Below are positions 34,032-42,605 of a stretch of 64,000 bases of DNA, piece after piece. Under the pieces are notes generated by a model that saw nothing but the letters and a program-made list of their open reading frames with translations, was not told the DNA's origin and made no database searches. Made by a program: the position numbers and the translations under genes. The stretch covers positions 2,642,370 to 2,706,369 of the forward strand of contig NZ_MQWB01000001.1 of the NCBI RefSeq assembly GCF_002257665.1, written 5' to 3'. Source of the stretch: Rubricoccus marinus. GTDB lineage: Bacteria; Bacteroidota; Rhodothermia; Rhodothermales; Rubricoccaceae. Within the stretch, counting starts at the first letter, position 1, and every line of letters starts with the position of its first letter.

Positions 34032-35570
34032 GTGTCCGACCGCCCCTCCGATCGCTCCTCCGGCCGCCCACCTGCCTCTGGCGGCGACCGCCGCGCGCGC
34101 GTCACGCCCGTCCCCGGCATCTTCGGGCCCGACGAGGCCGAGCCCGCCGAGGTCCCCGCAGACGCCCTCCGCGACGCCGCGCCCCGCGCTTCGGCATGGC
34201 TGGACGAGGACGAGGCCTCTGGCGACCCCGCGCAACCCAGCGGGCCTCCGCCGACAGGCGCCACCGCTCCCCGCGCGACGCCCCCGCCAGAGGCCCAGCG
34301 CCCACCGGAGGCCTCGCGCACCCCGCAGCCGCCTCCCCCGTCCCCGCCTCTGGCGCCAGAGGCCGCCGGGCCGTTCGAGGCGACGATCGTGTCTGAGACC
34401 ATCCGGCCGACCGAGAGCGAGTTGGTGGAGCAGGCCAAGGAAGCCACGCGGGACCGCGCGCGCGAAGTCGGCAGCCTTCTGGTCACGTACGGCAAGGCGC
34501 ACCTGCCGGAGCGGAAGCCGCCGGTCCACGCGCCGCCTTCCGGGCCGCCCAAACTGGCCGGACGCCTCGGGCAGATCATCCCGGTCCTGCAGGTCATCCC
34601 CGTCCTGCTGCTGATCGTGTTCGTCCTCTCGTTCTGGTGGGACTTCCAGGACATGAGCATGATCGTGCCGGTGTTCGGCTGGTCGGTCCCGCTCGACGGC
34701 CTCTTGCGCGTGCTTTCCGTCAGCGGCCTGATCGGCTTCCTGACCAACTGGGTGGCGATCACCATGCTGTTCCAGCCGCGCGAGAAGCGGGCCATCATCC
34801 CGCAGGGGCTGATCCCGGCCCAGCGCGAGCGCGTGATCTATCGGCTGAGCGAGGCCATCTCGAAGGAGCTCATCAACGCCGACATCATCAAGCAGAAAAT
34901 CCAGGAGAGCGGCGCGATCGGGCGCTACCGCGACATGGCGCTTGGCGTCGTGCGCGGCGTGGTGGAGGACCCCGGCTTCCGCACGGACCTCCGCAGCCTC
35001 GCCAGCGGCTACGTGGGCGATGTGCTCCAGCGGCCGGATCTGAGACGCGAACTCACGCGCCTCGCTGCGCAGAAGATGGAAGAGTCCGCCGGGCAAGGTC
35101 TCGGCGGCGCCGTGCTCAAGATCTACCGCTCCGTCGCCGAGGACGATTTCCAGCGCCGCATCGACAAGGCGCTGGACGAGATCCCGGGCGCCGTCGAACC
35201 CCTCCTGGACCGCATCGACGTGGCGCTGGACGCCATTCCGCCGAAGATCGAGGCCCGCTCGGAGGACATCGAGGCGTTCGCCACGCAGGCCGTTCTCGGC
35301 TTCGTCGAAAGCCTGGACATCCGCTCGATGATCGTCGAGAAGGCCCGCGGCTTCGACGAGGGGCAACTCGAGGGCCTGCTCAAGAGCACCTCCAACGAGC
35401 AACTCAACTACATCAAGTACCTCGGCGCGATCCTGGGCGTGCTGGGCGGGCTCGTGATCTGGCAGCCCATCGGATCGCTCGTGGCGTTCTTCTCCATCGG
35501 CCTCACGCTCTGGGCGGTGGATGAAGCCCTCGTCCGCGCTCGGCGCGCCCGCGCGCCAGAGGCCAGCTAG
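34032..35570 (+). CDS. DUF445 family membrane protein
   Basis: A 512-residue protein from a GTG start. The first 170 residues are a disordered Pro/Ala/Glu-rich tail, much of it encoded by motif copies (PEASR, PLAPEA, ASGD). The DUF445 body begins with two helices (VLQVIPVLLLIVFVLSFWW and LSVSGLIGFLTNWVAITMLF), followed by the conserved QPREKRAIIPQGLIPAQRER segment and a long coiled, periplasmic or cytoplasmic region. A C-terminal helix pair closes it (YLGAILGVLGGLVIW onward). DUF445 proteins are widespread and uncharacterised. The motif-built tail is probably species-specific. Confidence 0.88.
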   Translation: MSDRPSDRSSGRPPASGGDRRARVTPVPGIFGPDEAEPAEVPADALRDAAPRASAWLDEDEASGDPAQPSGPPPTGATAPRATPPPEAQRPPEASRTPQPPPPSPPLAPEAAGPFEATIVSETIRPTESELVEQAKEATRDRAREVGSLLVTYGKAHLPERKPPVHAPPSGPPKLAGRLGQIIPVLQVIPVLLLIVFVLSFWWDFQDMSMIVPVFGWSVPLDGLLRVLSVSGLIGFLTNWVAITMLFQPREKRAIIPQGLIPAQRERVIYRLSEAISKELINADIIKQKIQESGAIGRYRDMALGVVRGVVEDPGFRTDLRSLASGYVGDVLQRPDLRRELTRLAAQKMEESAGQGLGGAVLKIYRSVAEDDFQRRIDKALDEIPGAVEPLLDRIDVALDAIPPKIEARSEDIEAFATQAVLGFVESLDIRSMIVEKARGFDEGQLEGLLKSTSNEQLNYIKYLGAILGVLGGLVIWQPIGSLVAFFSIGLTLWAVDEALVRARRARAPEAS

Positions 35571-35579
35571 ACGTGGCCG

Positions 35580-35601
35580 GGGCCTCTGGCGCCAGAGGCC
35601 C
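35580..35601. repeat. 22-bp palindrome between convergent DUF445 and serC genes
   Basis: A head-to-head motif pair with one extra G/C pair at each end. It lies 10 bp after one stop and 12 bp before the other, well placed as a shared hairpin terminator. Confidence 0.75.
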
Positions 35602-35612
35602 GGACCGTCGGC

Positions 35613-36722
35613 TCAGCCGTTCGAGGCCTCGAAGTCCCGCATAAAGCCGACGAGCGCGTCCACGGCCTCTGGCGAGACGGCGTTGTACAGCGACGCGCGC
35701 ACACCGCCCACCGTCCGGTAGCCCTTGAGCGCCAAGAGGCCGTGCGCCTTGGACTCCGAGACGAACGTGGCCTCCAAGTCCTCGCTCGGCAGGCGGAACG
35801 TGACGTTCATGAGTGAGCGGCTATCCTCGCGCGCCGTGCCGCGGTAGAAGTCCGAGGCGTCGATGGCCCCGTAGAGCGTGGCGGCCTTGGCGGCGTTCCG
35901 CGCCTTCATGCCTTCCAGCCCGCCGTTTGCCGTGATCCAGTCCATGACCTTGTCCACGATGTAGATCGCGAACACGGGCGGGGTGTGGAACAGCTTGGCA
36001 GCGTGCGTGCCGTAGTCGAGAAGCGTCGGCAGGCCCTCCATACGGGTTTGCAAGAACTCGTCGGTCACCAACACGGCCGTCACGCCAGCGGGCCCGATGT
36101 TCTTCTGCGCGCCCGCGTAGATCAGCCCATAGCGGCTCGTGTCGATGGGCCGCCCGAGAAAGTCCGAGGACGCGTCGCACACGAGCGGGCAGTCCGCCAG
36201 AGGCTCGGCGCCGAACTCGGTCCCGAAGATGGTGTTGTTGGACGTGAAGTGGAGGTAGGCGGCCTCTGGCGAGCGCGAGGTCTCGGCCTCGCTCGGGATA
36301 AACGTGTAGTCCGCGCCCGCGCTGCTGGCGGCGACGTGGACGGTCGCGCCGCGATCTCGGGCGACGATCTGCGCCTCCTTGACGGCCTTCGCGCTCCAGT
36401 TGCCGGTGTCGATGTAGTCCGCGGTCTGGCCGGGCTTGAGGAAGTTGAGCGGCACCTGGTGGAACTGCATGCTCGCGCCGCTCTGGAGGAACAGCACGTG
36501 CCATCCGTCGCCGATGCCGAGGAGCGACTTCATCTTGGCTTTCGCGCCCTCGTGCACGTCGGTGTACTGCGGGGAGCGGTGGCTGATCTCCATCACGCTC
36601 GCGCCCGCATCGCGGAAGCTCAGCAGTTCGTCACGGACCTCTTCGAGGACTTCGGTGGGGAGCGCGCCGGGGCCGGCGGAGAAGTTGTGGCCGCGCGCGA
36701 TGGCGGCTTGGGCGCTAGGCAT
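35613..36722 (-). CDS. serC: 3-phosphoserine/phosphohydroxythreonine transaminase
   Basis: A 369-residue PLP enzyme for the second step of serine synthesis. It starts at MPSAQAAIARGHNFSAGPG; the longer frame is antisense noise. HNFSAGPGALPTEVL, HRSPQYTDVH and LFLQSGASMQF are typical. The PLP-binding Lys207 is in AGAQKNIGPAG, and GYRTVGGVRASLYNA lies near the C terminus. In many Bacteroidota serC is followed directly by serA and a DUF1015 gene; here those two lie 4.6 kb farther along on the same strand, with accessory genes between. Confidence 0.96.
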   Translation of the reverse strand: MPSAQAAIARGHNFSAGPGALPTEVLEEVRDELLSFRDAGASVMEISHRSPQYTDVHEGAKAKMKSLLGIGDGWHVLFLQSGASMQFHQVPLNFLKPGQTADYIDTGNWSAKAVKEAQIVARDRGATVHVAASSAGADYTFIPSEAETSRSPEAAYLHFTSNNTIFGTEFGAEPLADCPLVCDASSDFLGRPIDTSRYGLIYAGAQKNIGPAGVTAVLVTDEFLQTRMEGLPTLLDYGTHAAKLFHTPPVFAIYIVDKVMDWITANGGLEGMKARNAAKAATLYGAIDASDFYRGTAREDSRSLMNVTFRLPSEDLEATFVSESKAHGLLALKGYRTVGGVRASLYNAVSPEAVDALVGFMRDFEASNG

Positions 36723-36784
36723 GAGCAGACGGGAGAAGGGGAATGGAACAGAAAAGGAGCGCGTGCGCCGATGGGGGCCGCGGT

Positions 36785-36802
36785 CGCCAGAGGCCTCTGG
36801 CG
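36785..36802. repeat. Tail-to-tail motif pair at the 3' end of the NTF2-like gene
   Basis: CGCCAGAGGCCTCTGGCG directly abuts the stop of the minus-strand gene ending at 36803. Confidence 0.7.
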
Positions 36803-37291
36803 CTACTCGCAGGCCTGGCGGCGGGTGTCGACAAGGCTGACGATCTGCCAGCGGCCGTCCAGGCGCGCGAGCTGCATGGAGTTGACGCCGCAGTGCGAGA
36901 AGGTGTCCCCGACGTAGAAGCGGTAGGCCATCCACGCCGTCGCGAGGCCCGCGTCCACGCGCACGTCGATCTCGCCGATGCGCTCGTCCCACGCCTCGTC
37001 GTGCGGCGTGCCGACGGCCTGCAGGAAGCGTTCGGCGTCGCCGCCGACCAGCCGGTAGCCCTCGCCGTCTTGCGCGACGGTGTTGAGGCGCATGTCGGGG
37101 TGGAACGTGGAGCGCACCATCGTGGAATCGCCGGCGCGCATGCCGTCGAACAGCGTCGCGATGGTGGCCTTGACCTGCGCCACGGGGTCCGACGTCGCAG
37201 GATCGGGCGTGGCGCCAGAGGCCTCTGGCGTCTGCGCCGACGACGCGCAGCCGGTGAGGAGGACGAAGGCGAGAAGGGCGAATGCGCGCAT
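36803..37291 (-). CDS. NTF2-like lipoprotein
   Basis: A 162-residue protein starting at MRAFALLAFVLLTGCASS with lipobox LTGC, so anchored to a membrane by lipidation. The mature part begins with a linker (QTPEASGATPDPAT) encoded by a tail-to-tail motif pair. A SnoaL/NTF2-like cone domain follows (VKATIATLFDGMRAGDSTMV, FHPDMRLNTV, TAWMAYRFYVGD, GRWQIVSLVDTRR). Family members bind small ligands or act as isomerases, but many Bacteroidota copies have no known role. The ligand is unknown. Confidence 0.8.
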   Translation of the reverse strand: MRAFALLAFVLLTGCASSAQTPEASGATPDPATSDPVAQVKATIATLFDGMRAGDSTMVRSTFHPDMRLNTVAQDGEGYRLVGGDAERFLQAVGTPHDEAWDERIGEIDVRVDAGLATAWMAYRFYVGDTFSHCGVNSMQLARLDGRWQIVSLVDTRRQACE

Positions 37292-37388
37292 AGCAGGTCG
37301 GAATGGCGCCAGGGGCGAACCCGTGGCCGCTGGCGGGATGGAACGCCTGAATATCGCGCGCCCGCGCGAACGTCGCGCCAGAGGCCCG

Positions 37389-38138
37389 CTAGGAGGCGTC
37401 GCGCTCGGCCTCGTCGAGCCGCTCGGCGGCCTCGGCGTCGTGCGACGCCGGGGCGACCTCAGGCGCCTCGCGCGGCTTGGCAGGAACGCTCGCGGCTCGC
37501 GCGGCGAGTTCCTCGGAGACGAACCGCTGCATCCGCTCCAGAGCGCGGTGCGCGAACTGGAGCTGCAGCCGCCGCCCAAAGAGCTTGAAGCCGATGCGGT
37601 AAAATGGGTTGCGGATCGTCTCCGGCTTGCTCACCGCCCGGATGCGGAAGGCGACCTCGCCCGAGTCCGTCCACTTCCACACCTCGAACCAGATCTGCCC
37701 TTTCTCGAAGTGCCCTTCCAGCGTGGTGTAGCTGTAGCCCCAGACCTGCGCCGAGCCGCGGTCGGTCTCGCGCGTTTCGTCCACGACCTCGGCCACGCGG
37801 ACGGGCAGCCAGAACCGGAACGCGAGAAACCGCGCGCGGAGCAGCATGGGCCGGCCTTCCAGATCGCCGTCGGGCTCGAAGACGCCGGTGATGAGCTTGG
37901 GGTCGGGGAACTCGTAGGCGCGCACGATGCGGCAGGCGACGGCCCAAGAGGCGCGCGGCGCCTCTGGCGCCAGAGGCGGGCCGGGCGGCTCGGCGGGGAG
38001 GTCCACCTCGTGACGGTCCACGTGCCACCCGTTGGACTCGGCGTGCTCCTCGCGGAGGTCGTCGGGGTCGAAGTTGAGCGCCATCTCGGGGATGGCCTCC
38101 AGCCTCTGGCGGTACCGAGTCCAGTCGAGACCGCTCAC
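37389..38138 (-). CDS. DUF1990-like protein 1
   Basis: A 249-residue protein with a GTG start (SGLDWTRYRQRLEAIPEMAL) that overlaps the stop of the upstream gene by 4 bp (GTGA). A beta-rich domain contains VRAYEFPDPKLITGVFE, RFWLPVRVAEVVDET, YSYTTLEGHFEKGQIWFEV and GEVAFRIRAVSKP, which resemble the DUF1990 fold. The C-terminal helix is amphipathic and ends in a charged tail. A motif pair encodes PPLAPEAPRAS in a linker. It shares its layout with the upstream gene, so the pair is probably an old duplication. Function unknown. Confidence 0.65.
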   Translation of the reverse strand: MSGLDWTRYRQRLEAIPEMALNFDPDDLREEHAESNGWHVDRHEVDLPAEPPGPPLAPEAPRASWAVACRIVRAYEFPDPKLITGVFEPDGDLEGRPMLLRARFLAFRFWLPVRVAEVVDETRETDRGSAQVWGYSYTTLEGHFEKGQIWFEVWKWTDSGEVAFRIRAVSKPETIRNPFYRIGFKLFGRRLQLQFAHRALERMQRFVSEELAARAASVPAKPREAPEVAPASHDAEAAERLDEAERDAS

Positions 38139-38887
38139 GCCTCCTCGCGCTCCGTCCGCACCTCGATCTCGCCCACGATCTCGCCGCCGCACTCGTCGGC
38201 GACGCGGGCGCAGAAGTAGGTCCACATCGCCTGTTGCATGCTTTTTGCCGTTCCCAGCCCGTCGTAGACGAGGTGGACCCACATGTCCCGGCTGCGCGCC
38301 CAGGACTCGATGGTGAACACGAGGTCGGCGCCAGAGGCGGCGTTTGGACCAGCGTCAGCGCCGTCGTCGGGGGCCGTCTCGCCAGAGGCCTCTGGCGCGG
38401 TCTCGGCGCGGAACTCGATCTGCCCAGCCTCCATGTGCCCCTCCAGGGTTGCGAGGCGGAAGCGCGTCGGCTCGGCCTCCACCACGCGGACGGGTCCGTT
38501 CCACGGCGCGTTGATGTGCACCATGAACTCGTCGCCCGCCGCCAAGACGGTTTTCGCGCCCTTGGTCTTCTCGAACCGCGCGACCTCCGGCGCCACGTAC
38601 GGCGAGAGGTCCTGCCCGATACGCTTCATCAGCGCCTCTGGCGTGTGCTCGGCGCCCGCGATGCGGACGCGGTAGGTGCGGTGAAAGCGCGGCCCCTCGC
38701 CGTCCTCGGCGTGCTGGATTTCCGGCCCTTCGGCCTCTGGCGGCGCGTCTACCGTCGGGACATCTGTCTCCTCGGAATCGACGGAGTAGCCCCAGCGTTT
38801 GTACAGCCACAGGCCGAGAGCGGCGCCCGCGGCGAGTGCGGTCGGCGTGAGAACAACGGTGGCGAGGCTGGGGCGGCGGATGGACAT
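38135..38887 (-). CDS. DUF1990-like protein 2, membrane-anchored
   Basis: A 250-residue protein starting at MSIRRPSLATVVLTPTALAAG, with one N-terminal helix (LAAGAALGLWLYKRW). After an acidic linker it has a DUF1990-like domain: TPEALMKRIGQDLSPYV, DEFMVHINAPWNGPVRVVE, RFRLATLEGHMEAGQIEFRA and DLVFTIESWARSRD. An inserted loop (ETAPEASGETAPDD and so on) is motif-derived. It is coupled to the downstream DUF1990-like gene. Function unknown. Confidence 0.65.
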   Translation of the reverse strand: MSIRRPSLATVVLTPTALAAGAALGLWLYKRWGYSVDSEETDVPTVDAPPEAEGPEIQHAEDGEGPRFHRTYRVRIAGAEHTPEALMKRIGQDLSPYVAPEVARFEKTKGAKTVLAAGDEFMVHINAPWNGPVRVVEAEPTRFRLATLEGHMEAGQIEFRAETAPEASGETAPDDGADAGPNAASGADLVFTIESWARSRDMWVHLVYDGLGTAKSMQQAMWTYFCARVADECGGEIVGEIEVRTEREEA

Positions 38888-38976
38888 GCGCGGTGTACGC
38901 CGCCAGCGGCCGTTCCGCTCCCCGGGCACGAACCCGACGCGCTGATTTGTTTGGCGCCTCTCCCTCCGCCCCTGCC

Positions 38977-39513
38977 ATGCGCCGACTGGCTCTCGCGCTC
39001 GCCCTTTTACTGGCCTCTGGCGCGCTCGCCTTCGGCGCATCTCTTGCGCCGCCGCGCACGCCAGAGGCGCGCTGGACGACGCCCGGCGGCGAGCCTGTGG
39101 AGGCAGTGGCCGGCTACCGCGTGGTGGACTACCGCGATGCAGGCGAAGGTGGCGGAGACTGGGCGCTTGTCGGACAGGGCCGCGCGGGCGGCAACGGCAC
39201 GCGGCACCTGTTCATGGTGGAGGGGCCTCTGGCGGCTCGCGTCGCGCTCAGCGTCCCCTCCGAGGCCGTCGCGTTCATGATGGACGGGGACAGCAACGAG
39301 GGCTTCGCGACGTTCCTCATAGACGGCCAGGAGGTCGGCACGTGGGACATGTACAACCGCTCCATGCAGACGCTCGTCGTGACCGATCTCCCCATGCGGC
39401 CACACACGCTGGAGGTGCGCATGACCGGGCGCAAGAGGCCCACCTCGCGAGGCGTCCACGTGTCGCTGTACGGCGGCTCGGCGCTTGTCCGCGAGGTGAT
39501 CGCGGCGCGCTGA
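38977..39513 (+). CDS. Small exported protein, unknown function
   Basis: A 178-residue protein starting at MRRLALALALLLASGALAFG (signal peptide with motif-encoded ASG). The mature protein is about 155 residues with beta-rich character (YRVVDYRDAGEGGGDWALVG, GFATFLIDGQEVGTWDMYN, TLEVRMTGRKRPTSRG). It is divergent from the DUF1990-like pair and 89 bp apart, so it may share a control region. No family is recognised. Confidence 0.6.
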   Translation: MRRLALALALLLASGALAFGASLAPPRTPEARWTTPGGEPVEAVAGYRVVDYRDAGEGGGDWALVGQGRAGGNGTRHLFMVEGPLAARVALSVPSEAVAFMMDGDSNEGFATFLIDGQEVGTWDMYNRSMQTLVVTDLPMRPHTLEVRMTGRKRPTSRGVHVSLYGGSALVREVIAAR

Positions 39514-39677
39514 TGCTCTCTATTGCCCCGCCCGAGGCGCAGGCGCCCCCCGAGGTCCACACTGGGCGAGGGCGACCACTCCTCACCACCGCGAACCCGC
39601 CTCTGGCGCAGGCCCCCTCCGATACGCCTACCGAGTGCGCGCAAGGGACAAGAGAGCCACAAGCAGGAGCGCGCGGC

Positions 39678-40367
39678 TCACGCCCACTCCTCTGGCGCCA
39701 GAGGCTCCGCGTCCCAGAGCGCCTGGCTGAGCCCCTGCTGCCCCGCGTCGATGTGCAGCGCCACCAGCGCCGTCATGACATTGGAGAGCACCCCGGAGCC
39801 GACTGCGAGCAGCCCCACGGTGACAACGGCTTCCCCGCTCGTATCCAGTCCTTCCACGCCGCCCACGATTCCTCCCAGGATCAGCCCGGCGACCCACGCC
39901 GCCCACCACAGCGCCAAAAGGTGACCTCCCGCCGGCTCGTCCAACAACGTGCCGCTGGCGCCAGAGGCGTTCACCTCCTCGATCTCCCGCATCCGCTGGT
40001 AGGGCATGAACAGGCTCACGATGGGAATAAAGAACTGCGCCACGCCCCACCCTGGCGTCGTGTCCAAGGGGTACGCGCTCATGTCCTGCGCGAGCCGGTA
40101 CGCGCCGTAAAACCAGTACATGAACGCGACCAGACCGGGCAGCGAAAGCAAAACCTCACCGGCCAACACGGCAACGGACCCCGGGTCTACCACGCCGAGG
40201 TAGCTCCCTCCGATCACGACCAGAGAGAAAACCGGGTACGGCACCTGAAGCGCTGCGGCGACGACGGCCCGGCGGTGCATTCCGGCCAGACGCTTGGGCT
40301 CCGGCGGCTCCACCCATGAGAGGTCTGCTCCCGAGAGCGCGAGATCAACGGAGGGGGCGGGCTCCAT
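39678..40367 (-). CDS. DUF4328 family membrane protein
   Basis: A 229-residue integral membrane protein. It has about five helices and the DUF4328 hallmark around FMYWFYGAYRLAQDMSAYPL and PGWGVAQFFIPIVSLFMPYQ. A loop in the middle (EVNASGASGTLLDEP) and the C terminus (EPLAPEEWA) are encoded by motif copies, the latter by a head-to-head pair within the last 12 codons. The family is common in actinobacteria and Bacteroidota; its role is unknown. Confidence 0.8.
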   Translation of the reverse strand: MEPAPSVDLALSGADLSWVEPPEPKRLAGMHRRAVVAAALQVPYPVFSLVVIGGSYLGVVDPGSVAVLAGEVLLSLPGLVAFMYWFYGAYRLAQDMSAYPLDTTPGWGVAQFFIPIVSLFMPYQRMREIEEVNASGASGTLLDEPAGGHLLALWWAAWVAGLILGGIVGGVEGLDTSGEAVVTVGLLAVGSGVLSNVMTALVALHIDAGQQGLSQALWDAEPLAPEEWA

Positions 40368-40431
40368 ACAGGGGCGGGGGTGGACGCGCCAAGCTAACGG
40401 TGCCCGCGGCGGAGTCTAGCGGCGGCTTCCT

Positions 40432-40449
40432 CGCCAGAGGCCTCTGGCG
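40432..40449. repeat. Tail-to-tail motif pair upstream of the DUF4328 gene
   Basis: CGCCAGAGGCCTCTGGCG, with a further single copy at 40467, in the 112-bp gap between the outer-membrane-type lipoprotein stop and the DUF4328 start. Confidence 0.7.
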
Positions 40450-40479
40450 CTAGAGCGCGAATCAACGCCAGAGGGCTAG

Positions 40480-41310
40480 CTACAGCCGGAACTGTCCGCG
40501 TACATACACCCCTCCACGGGCGACAAGCGTGGCCGAGCCGTCAATCTCTGTCTCCGGCGGTGGCAGTGAGAGAGGAGCGGACGAGACAGCCGAGACCATC
40601 AGCTTTGCACGACGTGTCAGCGGAATCCCGAACCCGAGGATCGTGTCGAGCTCGTGCGTAACGAACTGGCCTGCGTCCAGAACCTCGTCCTCTCGTATCA
40701 CACGCACATCCGCGTAGCGAGATCGCACGAGTCGGGCGCCCAGGTGGAATGAGGTCTCCCCCTCTCTCGGCACCGAGGCCAAGCCCAGTTCGGCTGTCGA
40801 AAACGACGCTGTCCCCTCCACTCTGAACGGATACGCCACGCAGTTCAGCGAGAACCCAAAGCACGACTCCCCATCATCGATCTCGAACACCGTTCCTGCG
40901 CTCACGGCGCGGCGGCCCAGCCCCAACGCACCGGTGACCGAGAGTCTTGGCGAAAGCAATAGTGCGCCCGCAAGACCGACTTCGGCCTCCCATGTGCGCG
41001 CATATCCGCTCGGCTTGCGCCGCCCGTTCTCCTCTGTGGAATCGCCCACGGCCAACGATCCTCTGGCGTAGACCCCTACACTCTGGACCGGCGACCACAT
41101 CACAGTCCCGTTCCCCACCAGCACGATAGGATCGAAGATCGAGAGGCGTGCGCCCGCGTCGAGAGAGACGCCGGGCTCATGTACCGCAGGCACCAGCGGC
41201 AACGCGTGACGCACCACAGCCGGGTGCGTGCAGCCGACCAGCGCGGCGCTCACCACCAGAACGGCTCCTCGCGTCCATGCCGCCAGAGGCCATCGGCGGG
41301 TCAGCGTCAC
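40480..41310 (-). CDS. Outer-membrane-type lipoprotein
   Basis: A 276-residue protein from a GTG start (VTLTRRWPLAAWTRGAVLVV) that overlaps the serA stop by 4 bp (GTGA). The lipobox is LVGC. The mature part alternates short hydrophobic and polar strands (VGNGTVMWSPVQSVGVYARG, SVTGALGLGRRA, TSFHLGARLVRSRY) and ends in VRGQFRL, like a small outer-membrane barrel. Two cysteines in SCFGFSLNCV could form a disulfide. It is low in motif copies. Coupling to serA is odd for such a protein and suggests readthrough insertion behind serA. Confidence 0.6.
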   Translation of the reverse strand: MTLTRRWPLAAWTRGAVLVVSAALVGCTHPAVVRHALPLVPAVHEPGVSLDAGARLSIFDPIVLVGNGTVMWSPVQSVGVYARGSLAVGDSTEENGRRKPSGYARTWEAEVGLAGALLLSPRLSVTGALGLGRRAVSAGTVFEIDDGESCFGFSLNCVAYPFRVEGTASFSTAELGLASVPREGETSFHLGARLVRSRYADVRVIREDEVLDAGQFVTHELDTILGFGIPLTRRAKLMVSAVSSAPLSLPPPETEIDGSATLVARGGVYVRGQFRL

Positions 41311-42512
41311 AGCGCGAGGGCCTTTGCCGCGATCACGTGCTCCACGTCGCGGATGCGGTCCAGCGTGGCGGCGTCCGGCTCCCCGTCGAAGCGGATGCGA
41401 GCGCAAGCAGCCTCGGCGCCGGCGAAGATGAGGTTCTCCATCTCCTGAACGTTCCAGCCGGCTTCTCGCGCCACCTCCAGTACGCCCGCGAGCACGCCCA
41501 CGCGGTCCAGGTGGCGGACCGTAAGCAGGTGCGTGGCCGGCGTCTGGTCCGCGAGGTTGACGCCGTTCTCGACGCGGCCCGTCTCGGCGTACGTCAGCAC
41601 CACGCGTGCCGCCTCCTGCCCGATGGCTTCGGTTGCCTCGTCCGTGCTCGCGCCGACGTGGTGCGTGATGTAAACGCTCGGGTGGTCCTGCAGGGCGTAA
41701 TCCCAGTCCTCTGTCTGCTTGTCCTGAGGCTCGTTCGCAGGCACGTCGGTCGCGAAGCGGAGTCCCTTCTCGTCCAGGCCTCTGGCGACGGCCGTCTCAT
41801 CCACCACGTCGGCGCGCGAGGTGTTGAGCAGGAAGGCGCCCTCGCGCATGGCGTCCACGAACGCGTCGTCCACCAAGTGGCGCGTGTCCGGCGTGGAGGC
41901 GACGTGGACGCTCACCACGTCCGCCTGCCGGGCCACATCGAGCGGCGTCGCCGCGTGGTGGACGCCGAGATCGGCGGCGCCAGAGGCCGTCAGCGACCGG
42001 CTCCATGCCACGACGGGCATGCCGAACGCCTTGGCGCGCGTCACCATCTCGTGCCCGATGCTGCCCATGCCGATAAGGCCCAACGTGCGGCCCTGCACGC
42101 CCCTGGCGCCTGCGAACTCCTTCTTGTTCCACGTGCCGCCACGCGCCTCGGCGACGTTATCCGGGATGCGCCGGTCCAGCGCGAGGATCAACCCCCACGC
42201 CAGTTCGGCGACGGCCGCGGCGTTCTTGCCCGGGCAGTTGGCGACAAAGATGCCGCGGCGGCTCGCGCCGTCCACGCTGATCGTGTCCACGCCCGCTCCT
42301 GCGCGCACCACGAGTTCGAGGTTCGGGCTCGCGTCCAGCGCCTCTGGCGTCACCTTCGTGCTGCGCACGATGAGCACCTCGGGCGAGTGCTCGGCAAGAG
42401 CCGCGGTGAGGGCGTCGTCTTTGAGCGAGGGCTCAGAGATGAGGGTGTGGCCCGCCATCCGCAGCCGCTCCTGGGCAGCGGGGCTAAACGAGTCGGCAAC
42501 GAGAATGGTCAT
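41307..42512 (-). CDS. serA: D-3-phosphoglycerate dehydrogenase
   Basis: A 401-residue NAD-dependent enzyme for the first step of serine synthesis. The substrate and NAD domains show VRAGAGVDTISV, NCPGKNAAAVAELAWGLIL, GLIGMGSIGHEMV and LLNTSRADVVDE. The catalytic His is in ITHHVGASTDEA. An ACT domain closes the protein (LLTVRHLDRVGVLAGVLEVA), so feedback by serine is possible by analogy. It is followed by a coupled lipoprotein gene and preceded by DUF1015 (93 bp), in line with the conserved serA-DUF1015 neighbourhood. Confidence 0.95.
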   Translation of the reverse strand: MTILVADSFSPAAQERLRMAGHTLISEPSLKDDALTAALAEHSPEVLIVRSTKVTPEALDASPNLELVVRAGAGVDTISVDGASRRGIFVANCPGKNAAAVAELAWGLILALDRRIPDNVAEARGGTWNKKEFAGARGVQGRTLGLIGMGSIGHEMVTRAKAFGMPVVAWSRSLTASGAADLGVHHAATPLDVARQADVVSVHVASTPDTRHLVDDAFVDAMREGAFLLNTSRADVVDETAVARGLDEKGLRFATDVPANEPQDKQTEDWDYALQDHPSVYITHHVGASTDEATEAIGQEAARVVLTYAETGRVENGVNLADQTPATHLLTVRHLDRVGVLAGVLEVAREAGWNVQEMENLIFAGAEAACARIRFDGEPDAATLDRIRDVEHVIAAKALAL

Positions 42513-42605
42513 GAACGGGAAAGAGGGAGAGGAGAGGCAAGGTGGGAAAGGGACGCGGCGGGACGCGGTTTCCCCATCCCGCCAGACTCCTTCCCGGATC
42601 CCTCT

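Noticed and set aside
39514-39677. Small gene between the exported protein and DUF4328 genes
   Set aside because: Only short frames without start context or similarity; a motif-containing spacer is the simpler reading.
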